Positions 1-8,349 of a stretch of 64,000 nt of DNA are shown piece by piece (the stretch's first letter is position 1; each line of letters starts with the position of its first letter). The notes under the pieces were generated by a model. The model searched no databases, had not been told where the DNA came from, and saw only the letters and a program-made list of their open reading frames with translations. This DNA comes from Clostridiaceae bacterium (lineage in GTDB: Bacteria; Bacillota; Clostridia; Lachnospirales; Lachnospiraceae): assembly GCA_902363735.1 (NCBI GenBank), contig CABJBA010000003.1, forward strand, positions 372,001 through 436,000, read 5' to 3'. The position numbers and the translations under genes are program-made.

Positions 1-463
1 ATAAAAGAATACTTACTATGCCGTCTGCTGAACCTAAAAAGGCCCACTCATACAAACATTCCCGAAAAAAGGAAAAACTTAATACGCAGATCAAAAACAA
101 TTCCAGGCACCGGTTCCAGTACCGTCTCCTGTCATGAACCAAAAACCACTGCTTTCCGGCTGCAAAAGCCGCCTGGTTATTTGCATCTTCCGCCAACTCC
201 AACAGCTTTTCTTTTGCATAGTTTCTCTCTTTCCTGTTGTTTTTAAAATACAAAAACATACCCAGCATCCCAAATGCAAGAATAATATAAGAATATGCCC
301 GGAGAATAAATGTTTGTTTTAACGGCAGAATTTTGAGTTCTGGAGAATGCAGCTGCTTTCCCTCACTGAATAACAACCACAAGGCAAGACAACTAAATAG
401 AATGATCAATCCATAATACAAGAAACGCATATTGCTTATCTTCACTCTGCTCTTTTTATTCAT
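1..463 (-). CDS. small membrane protein, partial (runs off left edge)
   Basis: An open frame starts at an ATG at 463 behind an AGGAGTG ribosome site and stays open to base 1, giving at least 154 residues; the C-terminus is outside the window. The N-terminus is basic (MNKKSRVKISN), then come hydrophobic segments at about residues 14-31 and 53-72, a charged middle stretch rich in Lys, Glu and Ala, and another hydrophobic segment at about 122-133. This suggests an integral membrane protein with a cytoplasmic loop. I do not recognise the family and assign no function. It lies on the same strand as the microcompartment operon but is separated from it by a terminator, so it is probably an independent unit. 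Confidence 0.6.
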   Translation of the reverse strand, partial: MNKKSRVKISNMRFLYYGLIILFSCLALWLLFSEGKQLHSPELKILPLKQTFILRAYSYIILAFGMLGMFLYFKNNRKERNYAKEKLLELAEDANNQAAFAAGKQWFLVHDRRRYWNRCLELFLICVLSFSFFRECLYEWAFLGSADGIVSILL

Positions 464-561
464 TTTCCACTCCTGTAAAAATATTAGAATTAATTTAATG
501 ATAGCATAAAAATCATTTAAAGGAATAGAGAATTTATTAATATTTTCCCATACATTAAAAT

Positions 562-603
562 CAGCACCAATAATCCGGAAAAATATCCGGTTTATTGGTG
601 CTG
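562..603 (-). terminator. rho-independent terminator of the microcompartment operon
   Basis: Nearly perfect stem: CAGCACCAATAA plus CCGG pairs with CCGG plus TTATTGGTGCTG around an A/T-rich loop. On the minus strand it is followed by TTTTAATG. It lies 35 bases after the last microcompartment gene and before the membrane gene at the left edge. Confidence 0.8.
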
Positions 604-637
604 CAGCGTGAAATATACTACAGAAAACAGGCCTTTC

Positions 638-1450
638 TCAGAGAACGCTCCATGCAATTCCCAAGGGCGTAACCAGCAATGCATCATTAGGCTTTATGGT
701 TTCAATTCCAATTTCCTTTTCAAACACATCTTCAAAGCCGCAAAAACAACTGGAACCGCCTACCACATAAATCTTTTCCACATCATATCCGGTCAGAAAA
801 CGCTTCACAATAGAAGCCATTTTCTGGACTACCGGTTTTATCACCGGAAATATCTCATCTTCTCTTGAAATATCTTTTTTTATAGTCTCTGCCTCTTCCA
901 ATGTAACTCCGTAATAACCGGCCAACGTGAGAGTCATATGAATTCCGCCGGTGGGTTCATCGGCCGTAAAAATAACATTGCCGTCCCTTAATATGCTGAT
1001 GCCAGTGGTCCCTCCGCCCACATCAACCACTGCACCATCCATAACACCCAGAACCTTTGCTGCGGCAGTGGGTTCATCAACCACATTGGTAACCTCAAAT
1101 CCTGCCCCTTCCGCAACATTGGCAATACTGCGGGCGGTGCTTTCCAGAATCCCCGGCGGAATCGCTACCGCTCCGTCTAAAAGCCGTTCTCCCAGCCTTT
1201 CTTCCAGAATTTCCTTTAGCTGTTTTATAACTTTTATGGCGCCGAAATAATCTACAACAACACCGTCTTTCACCACCTTAGACGGGGCATATATGCCAGT
1301 AACCGGAATATTGTTTTCGTCTACAACAGCCAGCACAATATTAGCCGTTCCCAAATCCACCCCTGTCTTCAGCCGGCCGCTCCGGCTGCCACATGTTCCG
1401 GTCTGAACCAGTTTAGAGAATTCAGCCAGGCATTCATTTTGTATATGCAT
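638..1450 (-). CDS. eutJ: EutJ-like actin/Hsp70-fold chaperone of microcompartment
   Basis: 270 residues with the Hsp70/actin-type ATPase signatures: phosphate loop DLGTAN near residues 32-37, EPTAAA near 126-131, DVGGGTTG near 143-150 and VGGSS near 232. It lacks the Hsp70 substrate-binding domain, as EutJ proteins do. In ethanolamine and related compartments EutJ is thought to act as a chaperone or in reactivation or assembly, but its client is not established. It is the last gene of the microcompartment operon, 26 bases after metK, with AGGA upstream of its ATG. The first 27 residues precede the conserved domain, so a later start cannot be excluded. Family assignment is strong; role is inferred from context. 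Confidence 0.85.
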   Translation of the reverse strand: MHIQNECLAEFSKLVQTGTCGSRSGRLKTGVDLGTANIVLAVVDENNIPVTGIYAPSKVVKDGVVVDYFGAIKVIKQLKEILEERLGERLLDGAVAIPPGILESTARSIANVAEGAGFEVTNVVDEPTAAAKVLGVMDGAVVDVGGGTTGISILRDGNVIFTADEPTGGIHMTLTLAGYYGVTLEEAETIKKDISREDEIFPVIKPVVQKMASIVKRFLTGYDVEKIYVVGGSSCFCGFEDVFEKEIGIETIKPNDALLVTPLGIAWSVL

Positions 1451-1476
1451 ATCTTATTCCTCTCATACAGAACTAT

Positions 1477-2649
1477 TTACTGGGAAGCCAATTGCTTCAG
1501 CAGCCATACCTTGTCTGTCTTTTCCCAGGCAAACCCCTGGTCTTCCCTGCCGAAATGCCCATATGCCGCGGTCTTTAAATACTGTGGTTTTCTCAGCTGC
1601 AAAGTCTCGATAATATCTTCCACCGAGAAAGAGAACACATCATTGACATACTGACGTATCTCTGTATCCGGAATGGTTCCGGTTCCAAATGTATTGATTT
1701 CCACAGCTTCCGGCTCTGAACTCCCGATTACGTATGCAAGGGATACTTCACACTTTGAAGCGAGTTTTGCGCCCACAATATTCTTTGCCACGTAACGGGC
1801 CATATAGGCCCCGCTCCGGTCTATCTTTGTGGGGTCCTTGCCGGAGAAAGCCCCTCCTCCGTGTCTTCCCACAGTTCCATAAGAATCCACCATGATTTTA
1901 CGGCCCGTTAACCCGGTATCTGCTGCCGGGCCTCCGATGACAAACCGGCCTGTGGGATTGATATGTATCTTAGTTTCATCTCTCAGCCACTTTCTGTCAA
2001 CCACAGGATCTATGACAGTCTTTTTAATAAACGAGGATAATAGGTCATATGAAATTCGCTGGGAATGCTGTGCAGATACCACTATGCTCCGTATATACCG
2101 GGGATTTCCTTTTTCATCGTAACAGAACGTCACCTGTGTCTTCCCGTCAGGATAAAGGAAATCAGCATGCCCCACCTTTCTGACACAAGTGATCTGCATG
2201 GCAAGTCTATGAGCGGTTTGTATCGGAAGCGGCATCATGCCCGGCGTTTCCCCATCAGCATATCCATACATGATTCCCTGATCGCCGGCTCCGCCGATCT
2301 TCTTCCCGCCAGCCGTTTCTTTCACAACCCCTCTGGAAATATCAGGAGACTGTTCATGCACATTGGCAATAATCCTGCATGTATCGGCGTCAAACCCCCT
2401 GTTATGCTCTACATATCCAATATCCCGAATCACGCCCCTGGCGATCTTATCAAAATCTGCCTTTGCCCGGGACCGTATCTCCCCAGCTATCACAAGCATC
2501 CCGGAAGAAACCATGACTTCAATTGCAACATGGGACTGAGGATCAGATTTTAAATATTCGTCCAGTATTGCATCTGCCACCTGATCGCACAGTTTATCCG
2601 GATGCCCCTCTGTTACTGATTCAGAAGTTATATATTGATACTGTTCCAA
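1477..2649 (-). CDS. metK: S-adenosylmethionine synthetase
   Basis: 390 residues, the usual length of MetK, covering the three-domain enzyme that makes S-adenosylmethionine from methionine and ATP. Diagnostic motifs are GHPDK at 15-19, GDQGIMYGY at 122-130 and the P-loop-like GGGAFSGKD near 255-263. Translation appears to begin at TTG, with AAGG 7-8 bases upstream. Its place inside the microcompartment operon, between EutN- and EutJ-like genes, suggests it supplies S-adenosylmethionine to the radical-SAM activase encoded upstream. It may be a second copy of a housekeeping gene. Identity is certain; the dedicated role is inference. Confidence 0.97.
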   Translation of the reverse strand: MEQYQYITSESVTEGHPDKLCDQVADAILDEYLKSDPQSHVAIEVMVSSGMLVIAGEIRSRAKADFDKIARGVIRDIGYVEHNRGFDADTCRIIANVHEQSPDISRGVVKETAGGKKIGGAGDQGIMYGYADGETPGMMPLPIQTAHRLAMQITCVRKVGHADFLYPDGKTQVTFCYDEKGNPRYIRSIVVSAQHSQRISYDLLSSFIKKTVIDPVVDRKWLRDETKIHINPTGRFVIGGPAADTGLTGRKIMVDSYGTVGRHGGGAFSGKDPTKIDRSGAYMARYVAKNIVGAKLASKCEVSLAYVIGSSEPEAVEINTFGTGTIPDTEIRQYVNDVFSFSVEDIIETLQLRKPQYLKTAAYGHFGREDQGFAWEKTDKVWLLKQLASQ

Positions 2650-2680
2650 TACTCTACCTTCTTTCTTTTAGAATCGGAAA

Positions 2681-2944
2681 TCATGTATCCATGGAGTCCA
2701 CAATTCCTACGATTGCCATATCTATGACTGCTTCTTTTCTTTTCCCGTCAGCACGGACTGCCGATCCCTTGGCTACCAGAACCGTTTCACCGATCCCAGC
2801 TCCAACGTAATCTACGGCAACTTCATCTGATTCCAGAAATTCGCCTTCTTTATTGATTCTTTTCACAATCATCAGCTTATAGCCCACCAAAGATTCATCT
2901 TTCTGAGTGGCTGTTACATTCCCTATAATCTTTGCAAGTCTCAT
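2681..2944 (-). CDS. eutN: EutN/CcmL-type pentameric vertex protein (BMC-P)
   Basis: 87 residues, the normal size for the EutN/CcmL/PduN family whose pentamers cap the vertices of microcompartments. The family beginning MRLAKIIGNVTATQK and the central DYVGAGIGETVLVAKGSAVR segment are clear, as is the hydrophobic C-terminal strand IDMAIVGIVDS. It lies 31 bases upstream of metK in the operon. It is the only pentamer gene seen, so it presumably closes the whole shell. Confidence 0.92.
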   Translation of the reverse strand: MRLAKIIGNVTATQKDESLVGYKLMIVKRINKEGEFLESDEVAVDYVGAGIGETVLVAKGSAVRADGKRKEAVIDMAIVGIVDSMDT

Positions 2945-2969
2945 ATACCCGCTTTCCTTTTCGTTCTTT

Positions 2970-3395
2970 CTATTTATTAAGATAATCCCATAAATCAGGA
3001 ATGCCTTCTCCTGATACTGAATTTACATGGAAAATGTCCCGGCAGCCTGTGAGCTTAAGCCACATATCTGCCAAATCCTGCCTGGCACCCGGCATATCAA
3101 TCTGGGTTACAATTCCAATGACCGGCCTGGTAGACAAAGATGCAATATTAGGGCTGTATATAGAATACTGATCCGTTGCGCTCATCAGGATTCCCACCAC
3201 ATCAGCTTCAAAGGAATATAACAAAAGTGCCCTTGACAGTTTTTTATTTTCTGCATATTCTCCCGGCGTATCAATAATTGCATCTCCATGTTCGATATAC
3301 TGGGTTTTGTGATATGTAATCTTGTTTCCTCTGAGTGCCTGGGTTAAGGTTGTCTTTCCTGCTCCGCTTCTACCCATCAGTATGATTTTTTTCAT
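2970..3395 (-). CDS. eutP: EutP/PduV-like small GTPase
   Basis: 141 residues with a Walker A motif GRSGAGKTT at 8-16, a DTPGEY switch-II-type motif and TQID in place of the G4 NKxD motif. This is the pattern of the EutP/PduV family of Ras-like GTPases that accompany microcompartments. PduV has been linked to compartment placement, but the general function is unsettled. It overlaps nothing, sits between the EutS- and EutN-like genes with 10 and 25 base gaps, and has AGGTGG upstream of the ATG. Confidence 0.88.
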   Translation of the reverse strand: MKKIILMGRSGAGKTTLTQALRGNKITYHKTQYIEHGDAIIDTPGEYAENKKLSRALLLYSFEADVVGILMSATDQYSIYSPNIASLSTRPVIGIVTQIDMPGARQDLADMWLKLTGCRDIFHVNSVSGEGIPDLWDYLNK

Positions 3396-3405
3396 CTGAT
3401 GCCAC

Positions 3406-3795
3406 CTATGCCTTTGTTATATTACATACGGAAAATTCCAGCCTGTCCTTTGCATATCTGATAATTGCCTCAAAAGCAGTATTTACTGCCGCAATGGTGC
3501 CTGTTATGAGCAGTGTACCGCTAAAGCGGTCGATAAAACCGATTTGGACATCCGATGCCTTTATGGCTAAGTCTGCTGCAATAATTGATGTCTCATAGGG
3601 GGTCAGCGTCAATATCCCAATGGCTGACCTATTGTAATTAACCTGGGGATCCAGACCCAGCTTTTTATATATGATCTCATTGGGTGTCGAAATGATATGA
3701 GCCATGGTCACCTGCTTACCAGGTACACTTTCCTGTATAATTCTCATGAGCTTTTCCCCATTCCGGTCTCCGCCATATAACTCCCTGTCTGTCAT
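3406..3795 (-). CDS. eutS: EutS/PduU-like circularly permuted BMC-H shell protein
   Basis: 129 residues. From about residue 18 the protein reads RIIQESVPGKQVTMAHII, then IGILTLTPYETSIIAADLA and IGFIDRFSGTLLITG. These are hallmarks of the EutS/PduU permuted BMC-domain family, which forms a hexamer with a beta-barrel on one face. The N-terminal stretch is slightly longer than in EutS. A GGAGG site precedes the ATG. It follows the response regulator by 52 bases and belongs to the same operon. Confidence 0.9.
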   Translation of the reverse strand: MTDRELYGGDRNGEKLMRIIQESVPGKQVTMAHIISTPNEIIYKKLGLDPQVNYNRSAIGILTLTPYETSIIAADLAIKASDVQIGFIDRFSGTLLITGTIAAVNTAFEAIIRYAKDRLEFSVCNITKA

Positions 3796-3847
3796 GTTAC
3801 ACTTCCTCCCAATCTTTACAGCCTGTATCTGTCAAATGTCTGTCTTT

Positions 3848-4579
3848 CTACCGGCGATAAACCTTTCTGTAATCTGAAGGCCGCTTTTGTTCTATCTTAT
3901 AAAACACTCTGCTGAAATGTGCTGAATCCCCAAATCCGGTTTCCCGTGCAATACGGTATAAGGGAAACTCCGTATTTACCAGCAGTTCTTTTGCGCGTTC
4001 AATCCGTTTCTGATTAATATATTCCGTCACACCTGTATTCATCTGCTTTTTAAATATCCTGCTGAGATACTGGGGATTTAAATGTACCTCGTCTGCAACC
4101 ATATTTAGTGAAACCTTGCTGCAGCACGCCTGGTTAATATATTCCATCGCCTTTTCAATGACACTGGGTTCCATGGATTGCTCCACAGGTGTTTCAGCCT
4201 CCTTCGTCATATCAACAACGATTCGTTCCACTGTCTTTTTAAGATCCGATGGCCTGACTGGTTTCAAAAGATAGTCCACTGCATTTTCCTGGACTGCTCT
4301 TTTCATATAATAAAAGTCTGAATATGCAGAAATCATAATAGTTCTGACATCCGACAACATTTCTCGGATCTTCTTCTGACAGTCCAGTCCGTTCAGTTCC
4401 GGCAGGCCAATATCCATTAAAATCACGTCCGGTCTTAACTTTCTGGCTTTAATAACCGCCTCTCTGCCATTTGCAGCTTCTTCCAGACATTCAATACGCC
4501 CCTCGAATTCTTCCGAGATGATTTTCTTAAGTGCCATACTTTCAAGCGGTTCATCCTCTACAATCATCAGTTTTAGCAT
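3848..4579 (-). CDS. AraC-type two-component response regulator
   Basis: 243 residues with a receiver domain in residues 1-120 (acidic pocket VEDEP at 7-11, phospho-acceptor in VILMDIGLPELNG, Lys in LLKPVRPSD). A C-terminal double helix-turn-helix of AraC type spans about residues 140-240, ending in FGDSAHFSRVFYK and PSDYRK. It is paired with the kinase gene just upstream, which overlaps it by 7 bases. The pair is embedded in the microcompartment operon, so it most likely senses the compartment substrate or product and activates the operon promoter. An AAGGAGG site precedes the ATG. Confidence 0.93.
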   Translation of the reverse strand: MLKLMIVEDEPLESMALKKIISEEFEGRIECLEEAANGREAVIKARKLRPDVILMDIGLPELNGLDCQKKIREMLSDVRTIMISAYSDFYYMKRAVQENAVDYLLKPVRPSDLKKTVERIVVDMTKEAETPVEQSMEPSVIEKAMEYINQACCSKVSLNMVADEVHLNPQYLSRIFKKQMNTGVTEYINQKRIERAKELLVNTEFPLYRIARETGFGDSAHFSRVFYKIEQKRPSDYRKVYRR

Positions 4580-5829
4580 AATGAATCCTCCTTTTCTGCC
4601 AATGTACCTTCAAGAGGTCTGGTTATAGCCGGAATATGTATTTCAACCACTGTGCCCTCTTCTTGAGACGAATTAATATTAAGCCCATATTCATTTCCAA
4701 AATAAGCTTTCAGCCTGCTTTGGGAGTTGGTCAGTCCAATACCCAGGGTTGCTGCTTTATCCTCAACAAATAGTTTTTTTAATATATCAGGTTTAAATCC
4801 TAATCCGTCATCAAACACACGGATTACAATTCCCTTCTCCGTCCGGCGGCAGTTAATCAGGACACTTCCGCCTTTAGCAATAGGCTCTAAACCATGTATG
4901 ATGGCATTTTCCACAATTGGCTGAAGGATCATCGCCGGTATCCTGAAAAATTTTAAATCTTCAGAGATTTCAATATTATAGTTAAGGCGGTCTCTGTACC
5001 TCACCTTTTGGAGGGCAAGATAATGCCTGAGATTATCAAATTCATCGCCTATCATTGGAAGCTTTTCTTTCTGCCTTAAATTATACCTCAAAAGGTCTGC
5101 CAGACAGTATACCATCTCTTCCGTTTGCTTTGCTCCCTCAAACATGGCAATCCTTGCAAGGGAATTAAGTGTATTAAAAAGAAAATGAGGATTAATCTGA
5201 GCTTCAATCGTCTTGAGTCTGGCCTCCTGGGCCTCTTTTTGAAAAATTAATTTTTCATTGGATTCCTGAAGCAAAAGTTTTTGAGTCATGTTTTTAAGTC
5301 CTACCTGGGCAAAGTAGTTAGCCAAAAAGCCATAGCATTCCATGCATTTGCGCAAATAATTTTCTGGAACAACCGGTATTTTGTCTATTGCTTCCCTTAA
5401 TTTGTCCTGGGGAAGCGACAGCTCTCTGGAAATTTTTTCTACATCGAACTGGCTTCTTTTATTTTCTTCCCCTTCCAAAAATGCCTGCCCTCCTAACACA
5501 GCACCAAGGTACATACCGTCTAAAACAATAGGAGCGGCACAGTCCCGAAGTCCCATATGGCAGTCATGAATCCATGTGCAACCATGCTCATAGGCTTTCC
5601 GGCTAAGCAATGCCCCATTGGCCTGACAACGCTTTGCACCCTCTTTCGAAGAACGTATAAGAGCACAAAAAGGAATGAAGTTTACCATTTCTCCTATGGT
5701 GTTTCCATCACAATCCGCTGTAATAATTGAAAACCCTTCCAGTAACTCCGAAATCTTTTTTTGTGCATCCATCAGCACTTCGACATCCATAATGTCGCAC
5801 AACTGTACATTCAACAACTTTTTCTTCAA
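4573..5829 (-). CDS. PocR-domain sensor histidine kinase (LytS/YesM type)
   Basis: 418 residues. Residues ~8-175 resemble the PocR ligand-sensing domain, with cysteine-bearing segments (FCALIRSSKEGAKRC and HDCHMGLRDCAAPI). A short coiled linker follows, then the His_kinase domain with the H-box QINPHFLFNTLNS and a HATPase domain with ENAIIHGLEP and DDGLGF. No transmembrane segment is visible, so the sensor is cytoplasmic. PocR domains bind small diols and related metabolites in known regulators, so it may read an intracellular substrate. It starts at TTG with an AAGGAGG site 8 bases before. Confidence 0.9.
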   Translation of the reverse strand: MKKKLLNVQLCDIMDVEVLMDAQKKISELLEGFSIITADCDGNTIGEMVNFIPFCALIRSSKEGAKRCQANGALLSRKAYEHGCTWIHDCHMGLRDCAAPIVLDGMYLGAVLGGQAFLEGEENKRSQFDVEKISRELSLPQDKLREAIDKIPVVPENYLRKCMECYGFLANYFAQVGLKNMTQKLLLQESNEKLIFQKEAQEARLKTIEAQINPHFLFNTLNSLARIAMFEGAKQTEEMVYCLADLLRYNLRQKEKLPMIGDEFDNLRHYLALQKVRYRDRLNYNIEISEDLKFFRIPAMILQPIVENAIIHGLEPIAKGGSVLINCRRTEKGIVIRVFDDGLGFKPDILKKLFVEDKAATLGIGLTNSQSRLKAYFGNEYGLNINSSQEEGTVVEIHIPAITRPLEGTLAEKEDSLC

Positions 5830-5871
5830 CTTAGGGACCTCCTTAAGGTATGTTCCAAATGCATCCTATAA

Positions 5872-5900
5872 ATTATAGCAACATACCTAAAAAGCTTCAA
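5872..5900 (-). promoter_or_regulatory. predicted promoter for the kinase-regulator pair
   Basis: On the minus strand TTGAAG (5900-5895), a 17-base spacer and TATAAT (5877-5872) lie 43 bases before the kinase start. This allows the two-component genes to be made at a basal level independently of the main operon promoter. Confidence 0.55.
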
Positions 5901-5925
5901 GAGGTCTCTATGTTTAAACAAGTTT

Positions 5926-6888
5926 TTATCCTACAAATGTTTGAATGCCATAATGCTCAAATATATGACTGTGGCCTGCTGCTTCTTCTTTGCTCATAGG
6001 CGGAAGTTTTGACAGCTGGTAGGTTTTTCCAATCCGTTCATATTTGGCTGTCCCCAGCCTGTGATAGGGAAGAAGCTGTACTGCAGTGACTGCGCTGCCA
6101 AGAGAAGCACAAAACATTGCGGTCTCCTTAACATTTTCCTCCTGGTTGTTTAACCCGGGAATCATTGGATAACGTATTTGCATCTTCTTGCCATGGGAAG
6201 CCAGCTTTTTCGCATTTTCAATAATTAAATCGTTGGAGCTGCCAATCAGGACTTTGGATATTTCCGGAAACATACACTTCAAATCATACAAATACAGGTC
6301 CACATATTCCAATACCTTTTCATATTGCTCCCAGGGAACCTGGCCTGATGTATCCAGGGCCGTATGAATTCCAAGTTTTCTGCATTCCTTCAGTATCTCC
6401 GCTGCAAAATCTGCCTGTAACAGCGGTTCGCCCCCGGATAAGGTTACCCCACCCTGAGTCGCCATGTAATAATAGCTGTCCTTCTTTATGATTTCCATTA
6501 ACTCATCCACTGTCTTTTCCTGACAAGTCATATAAAAAGCTTTAGGATAACAGGCAGACGCACATTTTCCGCATCTGGTGCATTTTTCCCGGTCCAGCTG
6601 GGGAAGGCAGATCTCTTCCTTTATATATTTAGAATATATTTTATTTCCTTCTGTAATCGCCTGGGAAGGACAGACCTTTAAACACTCCCCGCATTTTTCA
6701 GTACCCACACATTGAACCGGGAACCATGCAAGTTCACCGTTTATTCCCTGGGAATCGGGACTGTGACACCATAGGCAGCGCAGGGGACAGCCCTGTAAAA
6801 ATATTTCTGTCCTGATGCCTGGTCCGTCATTCAGTGTATATCTCTGTATGTCAAAAACTTTCCCTTTCCTGACATCCATATTTGTCAT
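5926..6888 (-). CDS. glycyl radical enzyme activase (radical SAM)
   Basis: 320 residues. The radical-SAM cysteine motif CxxxCxxC is at C34, C38 and C41, and an inserted two-cluster ferredoxin domain has C60/C66/C69/C73 and C103/C106/C109/C113. GGEP-type motif SGGEPLLQ follows. This is the architecture of activases for dehydratase/lyase-type glycyl radical enzymes rather than the short PflA. It should abstract hydrogen from the conserved glycine of the enzyme encoded at 10057-12462. Two ATGs (6888, 6879) are possible; a GGGAGG site sits very close to the first. Confidence 0.95.
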   Translation of the reverse strand: MTNMDVRKGKVFDIQRYTLNDGPGIRTEIFLQGCPLRCLWCHSPDSQGINGELAWFPVQCVGTEKCGECLKVCPSQAITEGNKIYSKYIKEEICLPQLDREKCTRCGKCASACYPKAFYMTCQEKTVDELMEIIKKDSYYYMATQGGVTLSGGEPLLQADFAAEILKECRKLGIHTALDTSGQVPWEQYEKVLEYVDLYLYDLKCMFPEISKVLIGSSNDLIIENAKKLASHGKKMQIRYPMIPGLNNQEENVKETAMFCASLGSAVTAVQLLPYHRLGTAKYERIGKTYQLSKLPPMSKEEAAGHSHIFEHYGIQTFVG

Positions 6889-6900
6889 TCCCCTCCCATA

Positions 6901-7671
6901 CTAGTAGTAGTTCACATCCACTCTTCTCTCAGATATATAGTCTCTGGCAAGTGTGGTAAACCGGGCGTCTCTTGATACCAGCAAGTGTTTCTTTCCGTAT
7001 ATGTCCTGCTTTGTTATAATTCCGTACAGCACCGGTTCCTCTGCACTTTCTGCAGCTTCTGGACCTTTACCGGTTCCAGTATGTTCCGGTTCTTTACGGT
7101 CAGCCTGTTCCCAGTCTTCACTGCCTGGTATAAGGACGTAATCAAGAACCCTTTTTACATTCCGTGCTGATACGCTTATCATTCCAAACATGCGAAGCCT
7201 GTCACGGTATGAAAACAGTAACTGGTTATATTCCAAATTCTTGTTCTTTCCCTGAAGGACCCCTGATTCGCTCTCAGGATTCCAGCATGAATCAAGGGCA
7301 ATTACCGGCTTACATTTCATGAATGCAGACTGGACAGCATTAAGAGCCAGATTGTCGGCAATGCCGCAGGCCATTTTAGCAAGGCTGTTTTTGGTCAGGG
7401 ACGGAAGAATAATACAATCTGCTTTGCTGACTGCTGACTGCATATCTTCAAAGCTTTCCGCCTCTGTACCAATCTTTGTCCAAAACTGTAAGCTTTCCAT
7501 ACTTTTGGCGGCCGGAGACATGAGATACCAATAGTTTACCTGGGGGTAAGAAGCCAATAGAGTGTATATGTCCTTCTGGCAATGGCTTCCGCCTGTAATT
7601 ACTGCCAGAACGTTCTTTTTTTCTTCTTTAAGAAGATTTTCAATTAATTCAATTAACTGGTTTTTATCCAT
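6901..7671 (-). CDS. microcompartment-associated flavoprotein
   Basis: The ATG at 7671 is chosen because GAGGA lies at proper distance; it gives 256 residues and overlaps the pduL stop by 8 bases. The fold signature is that of the Dfp/UbiX-like flavoprotein family: VLAVITGGSHCQKDIY near the start, LMSPAAKSM, then ADCIILPSLTKNSLAKMACGIADNL and KPVIALD. Such flavoproteins are frequent in GRM loci; their role is not established, with electron transfer or cofactor handling as options. The C-terminal third contains a Glu/Gly-rich linker followed by a small beta domain. Annotated by family only. Confidence 0.75.
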   Translation of the reverse strand: MDKNQLIELIENLLKEEKKNVLAVITGGSHCQKDIYTLLASYPQVNYWYLMSPAAKSMESLQFWTKIGTEAESFEDMQSAVSKADCIILPSLTKNSLAKMACGIADNLALNAVQSAFMKCKPVIALDSCWNPESESGVLQGKNKNLEYNQLLFSYRDRLRMFGMISVSARNVKRVLDYVLIPGSEDWEQADRKEPEHTGTGKGPEAAESAEEPVLYGIITKQDIYGKKHLLVSRDARFTTLARDYISERRVDVNYY

Positions 7672-8329
7672 ATGATTCCTCACCCTGCACAATCACCGCA
7701 ACATCTCCCTGGCGGATACCTGCAGCATTGGCTTCATCGGTGTCAATGTGCATCTCAAGTGAAAACTGAGGAGAAACACGAATCAAAACATTCGTAAAGC
7801 TGATGCCTCTTATGCCGCCAGTGTGTACTATTACTGTCTGGCCGTTATATACACCGTATTTTAAAGCCTCTTCCGGTGTCATGTGGATATGCCTCTGGGC
7901 CACAATTGTCTTTCCTTTCAGGACTATGCTTCCAGCCGGCCCTATCAGACACATATCCACGGCACCATCATGACTTCCGGATTCCCTTACCGGGGGATTA
8001 ACTCCCAATATAACGCTGTCTGTTCTGGATAATTCAACCTGACTTTCACTGCGGACCGGACCAAGCACTCTTACCTTTGCAATACTTCCTTTGGGACCTG
8101 CCACTGTCAGGGTTTCTTTTGCTGCGAACTGGCCAGGCTGGCTTAATTCTTTTAGCTTTTCCAGTTCATAGCCCGGACCAAACAGACACGCTAAATCTTC
8201 CCGGGAAAGATGGACATGCCTGGAGGAAACTCCTACGGGAACTGGTTCAGACATACATCTGCCATCCCCATCTATGTACTGGCGTATCCTTTGAGCCAGC
8301 TCCTCCACAAGCTGCTGCTCTGACTGCAT
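7664..8329 (-). CDS. pduL: PduL-type phosphotransacylase
   Basis: 221 residues. The two metal-binding motifs of PduL are present: SSRHVHLS with H38 and H40, and QRHIHMTPEEA with H147 and H149; MHIDTDEANAAG follows in the second barrel. The enzyme converts acyl-CoA and phosphate to acyl phosphate and CoA, recycling CoA inside the shell. The N-terminal ~25 residues form a likely amphipathic helix (LVEELAQRIRQYI), typical of PduL encapsulation peptides. No acetate/propionate kinase gene is in the operon, so the next step must use one encoded elsewhere. Confidence 0.95.
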   Translation of the reverse strand: MQSEQQLVEELAQRIRQYIDGDGRCMSEPVPVGVSSRHVHLSREDLACLFGPGYELEKLKELSQPGQFAAKETLTVAGPKGSIAKVRVLGPVRSESQVELSRTDSVILGVNPPVRESGSHDGAVDMCLIGPAGSIVLKGKTIVAQRHIHMTPEEALKYGVYNGQTVIVHTGGIRGISFTNVLIRVSPQFSLEMHIDTDEANAAGIRQGDVAVIVQGEESYG

Positions 8330-8349
8330 ATAAATCCCTCCCTTTGCGT

